From a virus, in the IMG/VR virus record IMGVR_UViG_3300045257_000193, positions 1-64,000 of that record: a stretch of DNA of 64,000 nucleotides. One strand, 5' to 3'. The position numbers were made by a program, and so were the translations under genes. The notes beneath the pieces are model-generated. The model was not told where the DNA came from. It did no database searches and saw only the letters and a program-made list of their open reading frames with translations. How positions within the stretch are numbered: the first letter of the stretch is position 1; the number at the start of each line of letters is the position of its first letter. Of this stretch, positions 25,779 through 35,199 are shown piece after piece.

Positions 25779-26885
25779 ATGGCAGAAAATACAGATAATA
25801 CACAAGAACAGGTAGCGGAGGCCATAACAAGCACCCATAACCCGTTTGAACAGGTTGAAGAAGCGGCAAGCAGACAATTCGTAGCTAACGAAGTATTTGG
25901 TGATCCAGTTGAAGAAACTGCTGCAAACCAAGAGGATGCTAATACAGCTACCACTCCGGCAGCAACCCCTCCTGCAGACGAGCAGGTTGAAGAAAATGAT
26001 GACCCGGTTTCTTGGCTAAATGAACAGTGGAGGGCACAAGGAGTTAAAATTGAATCCCTTGATGATATTCCATATATAGTTAGTGAATATCAAAAGTTAC
26101 TTGCAATAAAGAAACCAGACTATACGCCGGAAGAAATTGCAAGGATTAAACTTGGAAGAGAAACTGGGAATTGGGGATTATATGATGAAATAGTATCTAT
26201 TGATACTAAAACAATCAATATTAAAAACCCAGAAGAGGCAAAAGATATAATGAAGACCAAGTTTATACTTGAGCATCCAGAAATGTCAAGACCTTTTGCG
26301 GAAAAGTTATTTGAAAAGAATTTAAGTAAAACATTTTCTGAAGAAGATTCAGAAGAGTTTATAGCACAATATTTAGAACACGAGGCTGCAATAGCAAAGA
26401 AGTGGTTAGAGGAAAAGAAGGCTTCAATCAATATCGCTGAGGATAGCACCGTTGAGGAAGTTAAACAGACAGATGACCAGTGGTTTGCTCAAGTAGATAA
26501 GGTTATTAATCAAATAGTACAAGACAAGTTACAGGTAACTTATGAAGTAGAAGATAAGGCGGTTAATGTGGTTATTGACCAAGATGAACTTCGAGAACTA
26601 AGGGACGCAATGGACTCGCCTCAGACATGGTTGAGAGATAACATTCTAAATGAAAGAGGGGAATACGATCATGAGAAACTGGCACATCTTATTATCAAGG
26701 ACCTTCACAGTGCAAAAGTTAATAAAGAGTTCTATGAACTTGGCCGAGTTCACCAAGAGCAGCACCTATTAACAAAACAGCGTGGCACAACCATGCAAAC
26801 AACAGCTACAGGAGCACCAAGGAACAATTCTGATCCAAGGGACGGAGTAGCAGATGCTTTCTCAAAATTAACTAGAGGTTACTAA
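25779..26885 (+). CDS. Capsid scaffold-type protein
   Basis: A 368-residue, strongly acidic protein rich in Glu, Gln, Asp and Ala, with a disordered N-terminal 75 residues and helical remainder. It sits between portal and major capsid, the usual scaffold position. The C-terminal 40 residues are basic (TKQRGTTMQ, RNNSDPRDG), a possible capsid-binding tail as in other scaffold proteins. No protease motif is seen. The assignment comes from composition and position. Confidence 0.65.
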   Translation: MAENTDNTQEQVAEAITSTHNPFEQVEEAASRQFVANEVFGDPVEETAANQEDANTATTPAATPPADEQVEENDDPVSWLNEQWRAQGVKIESLDDIPYIVSEYQKLLAIKKPDYTPEEIARIKLGRETGNWGLYDEIVSIDTKTINIKNPEEAKDIMKTKFILEHPEMSRPFAEKLFEKNLSKTFSEEDSEEFIAQYLEHEAAIAKKWLEEKKASINIAEDSTVEEVKQTDDQWFAQVDKVINQIVQDKLQVTYEVEDKAVNVVIDQDELRELRDAMDSPQTWLRDNILNERGEYDHEKLAHLIIKDLHSAKVNKEFYELGRVHQEQHLLTKQRGTTMQTTATGAPRNNSDPRDGVADAFSKLTRGY

Positions 26886-26899
26886 AAAAATAACAAACA

Positions 26900-28273
26900 A
26901 TGAGCGATATCATTAATAATTCAACCCAAGGCCCAAATCAGAATAGTTTTATCCCATCGATTACATCGGGACAATTACTACGTAGTGACGGGCTTTTATG
27001 GAAAAAAATATTCAGACAAGCGGACGAGCAAGATTTCTTGATGTTCATCGAATCTATTCAGGCATGGAAACTTGCTGATGACGTAGGCGTAAGATGGCAT
27101 GAAGAAGGTTATGTAATGGCTAACGCAACTATTGCATCATTTACGGGTGGTGCATCAGCGGGCGCAGCAGCAGTAATTACATTGCCGGCATCAGCTCACC
27201 AGAACTCTGGTACACGTTCTCCTTTCAAAGAAAACAACATCTTGAAAGTCGATGGAACACAAATGTTTGTTGTATCTAAAAACACAACAACTCCAAATGC
27301 GCACACAATCACTGTAACACCGTTGCCAACAACAGTTACATTGAACACTGTTCTTGCAGCAGGTAAAACAATCATTATTTCCGGTTCAGCTTACGGCGAA
27401 CAGACTGGTTATACTGAAGGTATGATGAACTTACCGATCAAGTTTGAAGAACAAACTGGTATCGTTAAGACTAAGATCACTACTTCAGGAACGTTAGCTT
27501 CTAACGTAATGAAAGTTCCGGGTGCATTATCAGGGTCAGATCGTTTCTTGTATGAAGCTGATATGAAGTGTTTCTTACAACACAAATCAGAGGTTTCATT
27601 AGCAGCGTTAATTGGCCCAGGTGGTACAACAACTGATGCAGCTGGTAAAACAGTACAAGTTGTAAAAGGTGCTATCACACAAGTGTTAGAAAGAGGTAAC
27701 GATTACGGTTACAATGGTTCATTAACGTATAATGATATCCAAAACTTGACTCGTATCCTTATTAAGCAACGCGCAGGTAACGAACATTTGATGAATGTTG
27801 GTCACGAAGCGGACTTAATGATCGAGCAATTTGTAAGTGATTCAATGAGAAATGGTGCAAGAATTTATCTTGATAACCAAAATGGTACATTGAAAGGTCA
27901 GAAGTTGGTTGACTTCGGTTGCGATGGTTTCAGATTATCTAACTTCACTTTTGTGAAAAAGAGAATGTCTGAATTTAATAACCCTGTCAGCTTATATGCA
28001 CCGGGACAAGAGTATCCATACTATGTTTGGACTACGCCGATCGCTAACACAAAAGATCCGGTATCAGGACAAGCAGGATATGCATTGCAATTTGCATACA
28101 AAGGTATCCAAGGACCTAAAGGGATGAATTTCGATCGTAAGTTCTATGCTCCAACGCCTGGTGGTGATGGCCGTACTTCTGAGATTGATGAAGTAAACTT
28201 CCGTTATTTGACTGAATTTGCACCATTGTTAGCACTTGCAAACCAATCAGTAATAATGAGAAAACTTTCATAA
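26900..28273 (+). CDS. Major capsid protein (HK97 fold)
   Basis: A 457-residue protein following the scaffold, the size and sequence type of crAss-like major capsid proteins. Visible parts are an N-terminal arm, a beta-rich inserted region (residues about 85-170), and a C-terminal core with GNEHLMNVGHEADLMIEQF and QFAYKGIQGPKGMNFDRKF. Its codon use is noticeably different from its neighbours, with more GC-ending codons, as expected for the most abundant virion protein. A strong hairpin follows its stop. Confidence 0.85.
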   Translation: MSDIINNSTQGPNQNSFIPSITSGQLLRSDGLLWKKIFRQADEQDFLMFIESIQAWKLADDVGVRWHEEGYVMANATIASFTGGASAGAAAVITLPASAHQNSGTRSPFKENNILKVDGTQMFVVSKNTTTPNAHTITVTPLPTTVTLNTVLAAGKTIIISGSAYGEQTGYTEGMMNLPIKFEEQTGIVKTKITTSGTLASNVMKVPGALSGSDRFLYEADMKCFLQHKSEVSLAALIGPGGTTTDAAGKTVQVVKGAITQVLERGNDYGYNGSLTYNDIQNLTRILIKQRAGNEHLMNVGHEADLMIEQFVSDSMRNGARIYLDNQNGTLKGQKLVDFGCDGFRLSNFTFVKKRMSEFNNPVSLYAPGQEYPYYVWTTPIANTKDPVSGQAGYALQFAYKGIQGPKGMNFDRKFYAPTPGGDGRTSEIDEVNFRYLTEFAPLLALANQSVIMRKLS

Positions 28274-28280
28274 TAAAATT

Positions 28281-28309
28281 AAGGGGTGGTGATTCGTCAC
28301 TACCCCTTT
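28281..28309 (+). terminator. Hairpin after major capsid gene (partial terminator)
   Basis: AAGGGGTGGTGA (28281-28292) pairs with TCACTACCCCTT (28297-28308) across a TTCG tetraloop, with one G-T pair. The T tract is short (TTTCTT), so it probably stabilises the capsid mRNA end or terminates only partly. Confidence 0.65.
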
Positions 28310-28338
28310 CTTAATAAAAACCAAAAGAAAAGAAAACA

Positions 28339-29238
28339 ATGAGCACACTAGAACAAATATTAGAAAAAAAACCATTAACTGCAGCTGAAGCAAAAGATAA
28401 ATTAAATCCTGAATATGTTGCTGATCTTGGATTAAAAAACCTTGAAAGAGACGAAAGGATTGTATTTAAGGTATTACAAAAGCCAATTGTTGCTTCGGAT
28501 ACCAGCGGACAAAAAAAGGATATTTACAAGGCTTCACAACGCGTTCCAAATAAATGCACAGTATATGATGGGAAGGCAATGTATGAAGTATCATATCCTG
28601 AAGAAATTAGCTTTTATCGCGAATCAAACAGCGAGATTGTAATCACCGGGAAAGAGCCACATAAGTTTGCTTTGCTATGGTTCCTTAGAATGTCAAATAA
28701 CAACCTAAGTAATCCATATGCTATCCAAGGAAGTGAATATATCTTCGAGGAAGTTGCAGAGTTAATGAAATCTCAAAATGCTTTAGATAAAGAAGTAGAA
28801 GTTGCAACACTTATTACTTTTATTAAATCTAAGTCATTGGAAGATGTTGCACAGCTTTGTAAGCAGTTGAATGTTGCATGTGGAGAGACACAAGTTGAGA
28901 AGCAGATGGCTTTGATCGAATACATCAAGAACGATACAAATAGAAATAGATTCAGATCAACGTCTATTAATGCGCTTGGAACTATTAAGGAATTGATTAA
29001 CAAGTCAATTGAGCTTGATATCCTATCATTGGACAATGAGACTAAAATGTGGTCAAGACGAGTTGATGACAGAAGTATTGATATTGTACAGGTTTCTATT
29101 GGTGAAGATCCAAAAGACTTCCTTGTTAAATACTTTATTTCCAATGACAAAGGTAAAAAACTGAAGACATTCTTCGAACAAAAAACAATTTCTATACTTG
29201 CCGAGCGGAAGGCAACGCAAGTTGGAAAGAATATCTAA
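28339..29238 (+). CDS. Hypothetical virion-module protein downstream of capsid
   Basis: A 299-residue charged protein in the conserved slot after the major capsid gene. The N-terminal 30 residues are helical; the centre carries a beta-rich part (FKVLQKPIVASDT, KCTVYDGKAMYEVSYPEE) and the rest is helical. No domain recognised. Flanked by hairpins on both sides, so it can be expressed as its own unit. Confidence 0.55.
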   Translation: MSTLEQILEKKPLTAAEAKDKLNPEYVADLGLKNLERDERIVFKVLQKPIVASDTSGQKKDIYKASQRVPNKCTVYDGKAMYEVSYPEEISFYRESNSEIVITGKEPHKFALLWFLRMSNNNLSNPYAIQGSEYIFEEVAELMKSQNALDKEVEVATLITFIKSKSLEDVAQLCKQLNVACGETQVEKQMALIEYIKNDTNRNRFRSTSINALGTIKELINKSIELDILSLDNETKMWSRRVDDRSIDIVQVSIGEDPKDFLVKYFISNDKGKKLKTFFEQKTISILAERKATQVGKNI

Positions 29239-29264
29239 AAAAGTAATTTGACACTCTTAAATTA

Positions 29265-29298
29265 AGACTATTCACCTTCATTGGTGAATAGTCTTTTT
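29265..29298 (+). terminator. Intrinsic terminator before appendage gene
   Basis: AGACTATTCACC (29265-29276) pairs perfectly with GGTGAATAGTCT (29283-29294), a 12-bp stem with a TTCATT loop and a T5 tract. It is only 12 bp before the next ATG, so it may also act as a leader hairpin. Confidence 0.85.
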
Positions 29299-29309
29299 AA
29301 TTAAAAAAA

Positions 29310-32300
29310 ATGATACAGAATACGCTATTATTCTCAACAAAGTTCAATGTAGTTCCGACTACTGGAAAATTTGTATTAACCGATTTGTCACCATACGCTG
29401 GAGAAGGCATCGCCTTAACTAATGTAAAAGGTGTCTTCAAAATTGAAGGGCCTAGTGGTATAATTTATAACAATACGAATTTTGCAGCACCGGATATTGC
29501 TGCCAATGTAAGTTTAATATTTAACTCTGTATCATTGCCATTAGACACAGATGGAAATATATTGAAAGGTACATATGTAATTACCTATAAAATTAGAGTA
29601 GCCGGCGGCGTTCAGTCAGGAGATTATACTTTTGTAGACACATCGTACTATTGCTATGTAGCTCCGGTAGGGGATATTCAAGTGACAAATAGTGTAAGGC
29701 TAGCGAAAGTTACAAGTCAAGATTTGACTTCATATCCAATCAATGGCATTGTCCCAACTATTTCAAGAACACATACATTGTGGTATCCATCTAGCTTGGG
29801 TTTGTCACCGACCGTATCTGGATTAGCTGAAATACAATTGTCATACCCAAATGTTTATACAGGGACGTATACCGGTAAAATATCTACCGTTGCATCCTAT
29901 GTATTTACTGATGGATTAATTGTTGACTACCTGATTACTGCAGTTGACGAAACAATTGTTGACAATAAAACGCTTTGTGATATTTATTGTGGGATTAAGA
30001 ATCTTACAAACGAAATGCTTACAGCTAGATCCACTGGAGATTTTGGCAAAGCTGACAAAATACAGGAAACACTATCCTTAGTGTCAATACTATTCACGCT
30101 TTACGACGATGCAATTACTTGCGGCAAGGAAGATGATGCTACAAATTGGCTGAATCAAATAATTGCTATTGCAAACATTACAGTAGGATGTGGATGCACT
30201 GGCGACGAACCTACATTAGTTATTCCTGATGGGGGTGCCGGATCTGGCGGGGATGTAAATGTTCTAGGAGACTCATCGTTTGGAACAGCGGTAACATCCT
30301 CTACGGTAGGCTCAACAACTACATATACAGTTCGATTAACTGAGACGTATAAAGATTTAATACTATCGGCCCTTCAATCACAGGACCTATCAGTTACAGC
30401 ATTCAGAGCAGCCGGGATTCCAGAAGAGGCTAGAGGCGTTACAGTAACACCTATTACATCAGGTGGTGGTACAATATCATTAACTCCTGGAGTATCTAAA
30501 AAAGTTTTAGTATTAACTGGTTCACCTTCATTATCATCATCACTAACAGTACAAACCGTAGGAACTCCTATTGATGGTGATTCTTTTATTGTAGACTATA
30601 GAGCAACGTTAACGCCTAATGGCAATAATGTTACAATATTTGGGTTGGGGTTATCTCCTTCTGAAGCTGCTAGTGGAAATTGTTTAATATACACATGGTA
30701 CGCAGCATCAAATACAACATGGTATGCTAAGTTAATTAGTAATCAAGCTGGATCAGCAATACAGGATGGATTAGCATTTTGGGTTGCCGGATCTGACTTT
30801 GTACTATCTAAAACTGTTTTATATGGATCTAATCCATCATTGATTTATAAAAATATTCAAGCGTCCGGGTCTGGATCAAATCCTCCAACAGGAACAACGG
30901 CTAGTAATACGTGGTGGCAATTTGTTGGTAATAAATCGGCATTATATGATTCAAGTGATAATATAGTATTCGATGTTACAAGTGGCAAGCCATTAATAAT
31001 TCCAACATTAAATAATTCAGCATCTACATTTAATTTCCTTGTACTTGAGGGGCAAGAAGTTAAAACTCGTGCATTGGCAACTTTAGCATTAGCTGGAACT
31101 ACATTAACAACTGATAAAATATTAGTTGGTGGTGCCAGCAATATCGCTGTAGAAAAGACTTTAAATAGCGCTTTATTAAGAGCAATACCAGTTGGTAATA
31201 TTTCTGGCCCTACATTTTACATACAGAACTTAATTAACTCCGGAACGATTACCATCGACCCTAGTCTTAGTACAAGACCGTATGTATTAAATGGTACCGT
31301 TACTCTTATAGGGAATGTATCAGTAGTTGCCAATGTTGGAACATCTATTCCTGGGGATAACTTATGGATAGATTATAAGTCTATCGCAACACTTGGTGGT
31401 AATTCACTTACAATACTAGGAGTTACAATATCCGCCGCCGATGCATTAGCTGGTAACTTTGGTATATATGGATACTTTGATAGCGGTTCAAGTGTTTGGG
31501 TTGGTCGAAAAATATCGTATGGGGTTGCACTTCCGATTGGAACAGTTAATCAAACGGTACGATATAACTCCTCAAACGTTCTTGTGGCTGACCCAAATGT
31601 ATTACAAGATAATGTTGGTAATCTAATAGCTGCAGTATCAGTAAAGTCTGGATCAGGGCATAGTGGTATAGGTACTTCAGTGGTAGTAGCCGGAACCAGC
31701 AACGTTATAGATGGTAATAACAATATTGTTGGTGGTGCTGTAAACACGGTTTCCGGAGCAAATAACTTAGTTTCTGGGAATACAAATACGGTCGCTGGCA
31801 TAAGAAATACAGTTTCAGGTCAGCAAAATAATATCACAGGTAATTCGAATCTTGTTTCAGGTCAGCAAAACACAGTTTCAGATAACTTCGCAGTAGTGAC
31901 AGGTGTTTTAAATAGCGCAACGGGGATAACAAAAATAATCGGATCAGCAAATACTGGAACCGGCTCTGGTGGGTGTACAATAGAAGGAGATAATAATAGT
32001 CTTGATTTCTTTGGCGCATTATATGTTAGAATCATTGGTAATTATGCAAAAGCTGTAAATAGCTTTACACAAATATTCTCTACTGGTAATGGCGCACTTG
32101 GTAAACACCAAGAGGAAAAAGGCTTATTGTTCGGAACAACTACATCGGCAACCCCGTTAGTATTAAAACTAGATGTTGTAAGTCTTTTGTTTACCCTTCA
32201 GCCAAACGCAGCATATATATTCCAATGTAAGGTTGTAGGTATACAATCAGCAGGATCAGCCGGCACAGTTGGGGATACGCATGCAATGGTAATCAAAGGA

Positions 32301-32498
32301 GCAGTTAAAAATATTGCCGGAACAATTACTTTGGTTGGGACACAGGTTGTTGATGGAGACTTCTCAGATGCAGCAGCTTCTACGTGGACAGCAGTATTCT
32401 CTGCTAGTACAAGCACATTGAACCTAACAGTTACCGGGCAGGCAAATAAAACGATAGAATGGACAGCATGCTTAACCGCTGTTAACGCAGGATACTAA
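29310..32498 (+). CDS. Virion appendage protein (head fibre or tail fibre) with heptad beta repeats
   Basis: A 1062-residue Ser/Thr/Gly/Asn-rich protein. The N-terminal 330 residues form a distinct part with several Cys (CDIYCGIKN, GCGCTGDE), followed by fibre-like beta sequence. Residues about 790-880 carry a repeat close to every seven residues, in the style NxVSGxxNxVSG (for example ANNLVSGNTNTVAG), like YadA-head repeats. The gene lies in the head/connector block, so a head fibre or collar appendage is likely. Its TAA overlaps the next ATG. Confidence 0.65.
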   Translation: MIQNTLLFSTKFNVVPTTGKFVLTDLSPYAGEGIALTNVKGVFKIEGPSGIIYNNTNFAAPDIAANVSLIFNSVSLPLDTDGNILKGTYVITYKIRVAGGVQSGDYTFVDTSYYCYVAPVGDIQVTNSVRLAKVTSQDLTSYPINGIVPTISRTHTLWYPSSLGLSPTVSGLAEIQLSYPNVYTGTYTGKISTVASYVFTDGLIVDYLITAVDETIVDNKTLCDIYCGIKNLTNEMLTARSTGDFGKADKIQETLSLVSILFTLYDDAITCGKEDDATNWLNQIIAIANITVGCGCTGDEPTLVIPDGGAGSGGDVNVLGDSSFGTAVTSSTVGSTTTYTVRLTETYKDLILSALQSQDLSVTAFRAAGIPEEARGVTVTPITSGGGTISLTPGVSKKVLVLTGSPSLSSSLTVQTVGTPIDGDSFIVDYRATLTPNGNNVTIFGLGLSPSEAASGNCLIYTWYAASNTTWYAKLISNQAGSAIQDGLAFWVAGSDFVLSKTVLYGSNPSLIYKNIQASGSGSNPPTGTTASNTWWQFVGNKSALYDSSDNIVFDVTSGKPLIIPTLNNSASTFNFLVLEGQEVKTRALATLALAGTTLTTDKILVGGASNIAVEKTLNSALLRAIPVGNISGPTFYIQNLINSGTITIDPSLSTRPYVLNGTVTLIGNVSVVANVGTSIPGDNLWIDYKSIATLGGNSLTILGVTISAADALAGNFGIYGYFDSGSSVWVGRKISYGVALPIGTVNQTVRYNSSNVLVADPNVLQDNVGNLIAAVSVKSGSGHSGIGTSVVVAGTSNVIDGNNNIVGGAVNTVSGANNLVSGNTNTVAGIRNTVSGQQNNITGNSNLVSGQQNTVSDNFAVVTGVLNSATGITKIIGSANTGTGSGGCTIEGDNNSLDFFGALYVRIIGNYAKAVNSFTQIFSTGNGALGKHQEEKGLLFGTTTSATPLVLKLDVVSLLFTLQPNAAYIFQCKVVGIQSAGSAGTVGDTHAMVIKGAVKNIAGTITLVGTQVVDGDFSDAAASTWTAVFSASTSTLNLTVTGQANKTIEWTACLTAVNAGY

Positions 32499-33157
32499 TG
32501 AATATTGACGAAGCTAAAGATTTCATATTCGCTATTGCCAGGAAAAATCAGATAGGCAATATTCCAATAACCCAATTGAATGGATATTTCGAAAGGGCGC
32601 AGTTGGATATTGTTTCTGAATTAAGGACGGCATTCCAGCAGACATCCATCATTTCGGATAATTTATCACCATTGATAACTCCTGTAGAAATATACAATCA
32701 AGGGGATGTATTCAATAAGCCAAGTGATTATTTATATTGGGTGGATCTATATTCTTTTGCTTTTACAAATAATAAGGATTGTGGAGTATTACCGGATAAG
32801 CAATGGGTGCCAATAGAATTAATACCACAAAATAAGTTAGCATATAGAAACAGATCAACAATAGTTCCAGCCGATACCATGTATCCAGTTGCAGTTGATT
32901 ATGATAAATACTATCTTGTATTGCCGGCACCAAGTAAAGTTCAATTAACATACATCAGGGTACCTAAAAAGCCTAAGTGGGGATATATCGATACACCGCA
33001 AAGGCCAGTATATGATCCGACAACTTCTCAGGATTTTGAATTGCCGGAGATAACACACAAAGAGATTTGTTTTAGGGTATTATCATTTATGGGAATAGCT
33101 ACAAGGGACGCTGATTTATATCAAACCACTACAGTAAATGACAGACCAGGTAACTAA
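32498..33157 (+). CDS. Head-tail connector / ring protein candidate 1
   Basis: A 219-residue protein in the conserved block between capsid and tail of crAss-like phages. It has an N-terminal helix-rich part (IDEAKDFIFAIARKNQIG) and later beta/Pro-rich sequence (YYLVLPAPSKVQLTYIRVPKKP). By position and size it should be a connector ring or tail tube component; no catalytic motif is present. The next gene overlaps its last 20 bp. Confidence 0.6.
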   Translation: MNIDEAKDFIFAIARKNQIGNIPITQLNGYFERAQLDIVSELRTAFQQTSIISDNLSPLITPVEIYNQGDVFNKPSDYLYWVDLYSFAFTNNKDCGVLPDKQWVPIELIPQNKLAYRNRSTIVPADTMYPVAVDYDKYYLVLPAPSKVQLTYIRVPKKPKWGYIDTPQRPVYDPTTSQDFELPEITHKEICFRVLSFMGIATRDADLYQTTTVNDRPGN

Positions 33158-33725
33158 GTTAGCAGAACAGGTAATGCGCCTCCTGAATGGGGGAGATTAC
33201 TCACCATCTGATTCTAAATGGGATATCAGGGAGATTGCTATTGCCGTTGAACAGGCTTCAGCTAAATTAATACGACTAAGAACATTTGAAGAGTATAGAT
33301 CTGGTGAACCAAATTCACCAGGTCAATATTTGGCAACATTTACAGGAATACCCATACAACGCGATACAACTAGAAATTTATCGTATATTGATATTCCGGC
33401 TAAGTATATTTCCCTTCCAAAAGGGCGCGGAGTACATTCGATAGGTCCGGAAGGGAATGAATTTGTAAAATACATTCCGCTTGATGCGGGGGCTTTAAAC
33501 TTCACAAACATCAGACAGGCACCATTCCTTCAAGGAAATTCAGGTTACTGGCTAGAAGGAAGTAATGCTTACTTCAGCAATGAGTTAAAGGGAAATGTAG
33601 TTATTAAATTAATTACCGGATCAGATCTAGTTGCCGATATGGAATCAGATATTGTAACACAGGTTTATTCTATTTACAGAACAGAAAAACTAGAAGATAA
33701 AGTTATTAACGCTCAGGAGGAATAA
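33138..33725 (+). CDS. Head-tail connector / ring protein candidate 2
   Basis: A 195-residue protein overlapping the previous gene by 20 bp and the next by one. It begins with two helices (LAEQVMRLLN, IREIAIAVEQASAKLIRL) followed by a beta-rich part. This repeats the general build of its neighbours and fits a stacked ring of the crAss-like neck. Confidence 0.6.
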   Translation: MTDQVTKLAEQVMRLLNGGDYSPSDSKWDIREIAIAVEQASAKLIRLRTFEEYRSGEPNSPGQYLATFTGIPIQRDTTRNLSYIDIPAKYISLPKGRGVHSIGPEGNEFVKYIPLDAGALNFTNIRQAPFLQGNSGYWLEGSNAYFSNELKGNVVIKLITGSDLVADMESDIVTQVYSIYRTEKLEDKVINAQEE

Positions 33726-34492
33726 TGGATCAGGGATACACCACATTAGATCAAATAGTTCGCGAGGCTTGCATAGAATCCGATGATGCTGGACTACACA
33801 ACTACAACAAATTTATGTTGTGGGCCATGGAAGGTCTGCAGGAAATGCGTATCGATGATTTCCAGGAAATTAAATCCATCCTTGTAACTACTTCTACAAT
33901 TGCTACGGTACCATTCCCAGTTGATATGGTTAAATGGACAAAGATCGGTGAAGTATCCGGTGATCGAGTAAAAGTTTTTACGATCAATAACTCTTTAATG
34001 CTTAATCATAAAACTGATTGCGGCATTGAACAGAATAATCCCAAGTATCAGGCTAAATCATACTACAACATTGCTAAAAATGATGTAGAGACATTGGATG
34101 GTTATTTCTTTTATGGATACGGTAGTTCAGGCGCTATTTACGGATACGGTAATGGTGTACAGGGTGATGGGCAATTCAGAGAAGATAAATCACGCAGAGA
34201 GTTCCAGTTCAGCTCACAGTATGCCTCAAAAGATATTGTACTGGAATACGTTTCAACCGGTTTAAACCCTTCCGGACAGTCTTATATCGAAGAATCAATA
34301 AGAAAAGCAGTTAAAGAGTACATTTTCTGGTGGAAGACGGAACGCGATCGGACAGCGAGTGGCGGAGAGAAGGATCGGGCCAAATATCTGTACGATCAGG
34401 CAGCAAGAACAGCGCAGCGAAGAAACATGATTGACTTAGATACAATACAAGCTATAGTACGTAAGTCTTATTCACAGACTCCAAGAGGTTAA
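33725..34492 (+). CDS. Head-tail connector / tail tubular protein candidate
   Basis: A 255-residue protein with the order I know from crAss-like neck proteins: an N-terminal helical part (IVREACIESDDAGLHNYNKF), a beta core (TIATVPFPVDMVKWTKIGEV), a Gly/Tyr loop, FSSQYASKDIVLEYVSTGLNPSG, then a helical arm (IRKAVKEYIFWWKTERDR). It likely forms a ring under the portal. It is the last gene before the terminator at 34545. Confidence 0.65.
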   Translation: MDQGYTTLDQIVREACIESDDAGLHNYNKFMLWAMEGLQEMRIDDFQEIKSILVTTSTIATVPFPVDMVKWTKIGEVSGDRVKVFTINNSLMLNHKTDCGIEQNNPKYQAKSYYNIAKNDVETLDGYFFYGYGSSGAIYGYGNGVQGDGQFREDKSRREFQFSSQYASKDIVLEYVSTGLNPSGQSYIEESIRKAVKEYIFWWKTERDRTASGGEKDRAKYLYDQAARTAQRRNMIDLDTIQAIVRKSYSQTPRG

Positions 34493-34544
34493 AATAAACA
34501 GTAGTCAATACGATAATTGATCGTACCAGATTGACTCATTTGCG

Positions 34545-34574
34545 AACACCTTCATTAATTTGGAGGTGTTTTTA
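34545..34574 (+). terminator. Terminator ending the structural forward operon
   Basis: AACACCT (34545-34551) pairs with AGGTGTT (34564-34570), followed by a T tract to 34573. It lies 53 bp after the connector stop. Confidence 0.7.
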
Positions 34575-34745
34575 TTTTATATGAAAAGCAATATATACAG
34601 CACAAAATAATGAGGCCATTAATGATAAATGTGCAAATAATAAATCATGAGTATAATCATGTTTAATAAATCTTTTATTAAACCATATAAAAGACATGCA
34701 TGAAAAACTCATTATTAACGAAAGCAATAGTGTATTTGTATTCAT
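34572..34745 (-). CDS. 57-residue putative two-span membrane protein
   Basis: A reverse-strand frame, beginning MNTNTLLLSLIMSFSCMSFI, with two hydrophobic stretches (about residues 5-21 and 35-54) split by a basic loop (NKRFIKHDYTHD). It fills the gap after the connector operon and could be reached by the promoter at 35159-35189. Very AT-rich and short, so it may be chance; membrane character argues for it. Confidence 0.4.
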   Translation of the reverse strand: MNTNTLLLSLIMSFSCMSFIWFNKRFIKHDYTHDLLFAHLSLMASLFCAVYIAFHIK

Positions 34746-35016
34746 AATCTTAAATTTTAACTCGATTACCTTTAAACATGATTTAGATTCTTTGAGAGAA
34801 GTGATTGTTAAGGTTAAGCTAGTCTAAAACCCCTCCTATAAAAGACTAGCCTAACAATACCATGATTTGAGTTCAATCGTTCGTTTCATGTGCATCAGAA
34901 AAAGCTATCCAATCTTAATGCGGTTTTAAATTTAACCTATTGTACAATAAAACAATGGCCTGATCCAACGCACTATAAGAACGAAGTTTGAGGCAAACAA
35001 AACGACCAACAATTTA
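34746..35016. other. Gene-free stretch with a strong bipartite hairpin
   Basis: No reading frame over 40 codons on either strand. GCTAGTCT/AGACTAGC (34818-34825/34843-34850) is stacked, across a small asymmetric loop, on ATTGTTA/TAACAAT (34804-34810/34852-34858). The perfect 12-bp palindrome TATTGTACAATA is at 34938-34949. It continues into the pseudoknot region to the right. Confidence 0.6.
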
Positions 35017-35154
35017 ATTAATAGCACCTCTATTAATGTAGGGCACAAAATTAAAGCCCTAATGATCTCGTACATCAATTAGGGCTTTGTTGATTATGCT
35101 CTACTAAAGCATAGATTGGAAAGACTTTCATAGGTGTACGAGACCCGATTTATA
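35017..35154 (-). ncRNA. Candidate pseudoknotted RNA
   Basis: Four perfect helices lie in 127 bp. ATTAATAG/CTATTAAT is at 35017-35024/35030-35037. AAAGCCCTAAT/ATTAGGGCTTT (11 bp) is at 35053-35063/35078-35088. TATGCT/AGCATA is at 35095-35100/35108-35113. TCTCGTACA in the loop of the 11-bp hairpin (35066-35074) pairs with TGTACGAGA at 35135-35143, forming a 9-bp pseudoknot. A reverse-strand promoter lies just beyond (35159-35189), so I assign the minus strand, though the pairs work in either strand. Confidence 0.55.
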
Positions 35155-35158
35155 TATT

Positions 35159-35189
35159 CAAAATTAATACTATTTTTCAATAGTACAAT
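35159..35189 (-). promoter_or_regulatory. Reverse promoter ATTG-N19-TAATTTTG
   Basis: TAATTTTG (35159-35166) is a perfect -7 box on the reverse strand, with ATTG 19 bp upstream (35186-35189). It lies just after the stop of the tail stabilisation gene and points into the pseudoknot region, giving it a dedicated transcript. Confidence 0.55.
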
Positions 35190-35199
35190 AGATAATTTA

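Noticed and set aside
28281-28309. Capsid hairpin as attachment site or frameshift signal
   Set aside because: It lies after the stop codon and has a TTCG tetraloop, typical of terminators or mRNA stabilisers; no slippery site upstream.
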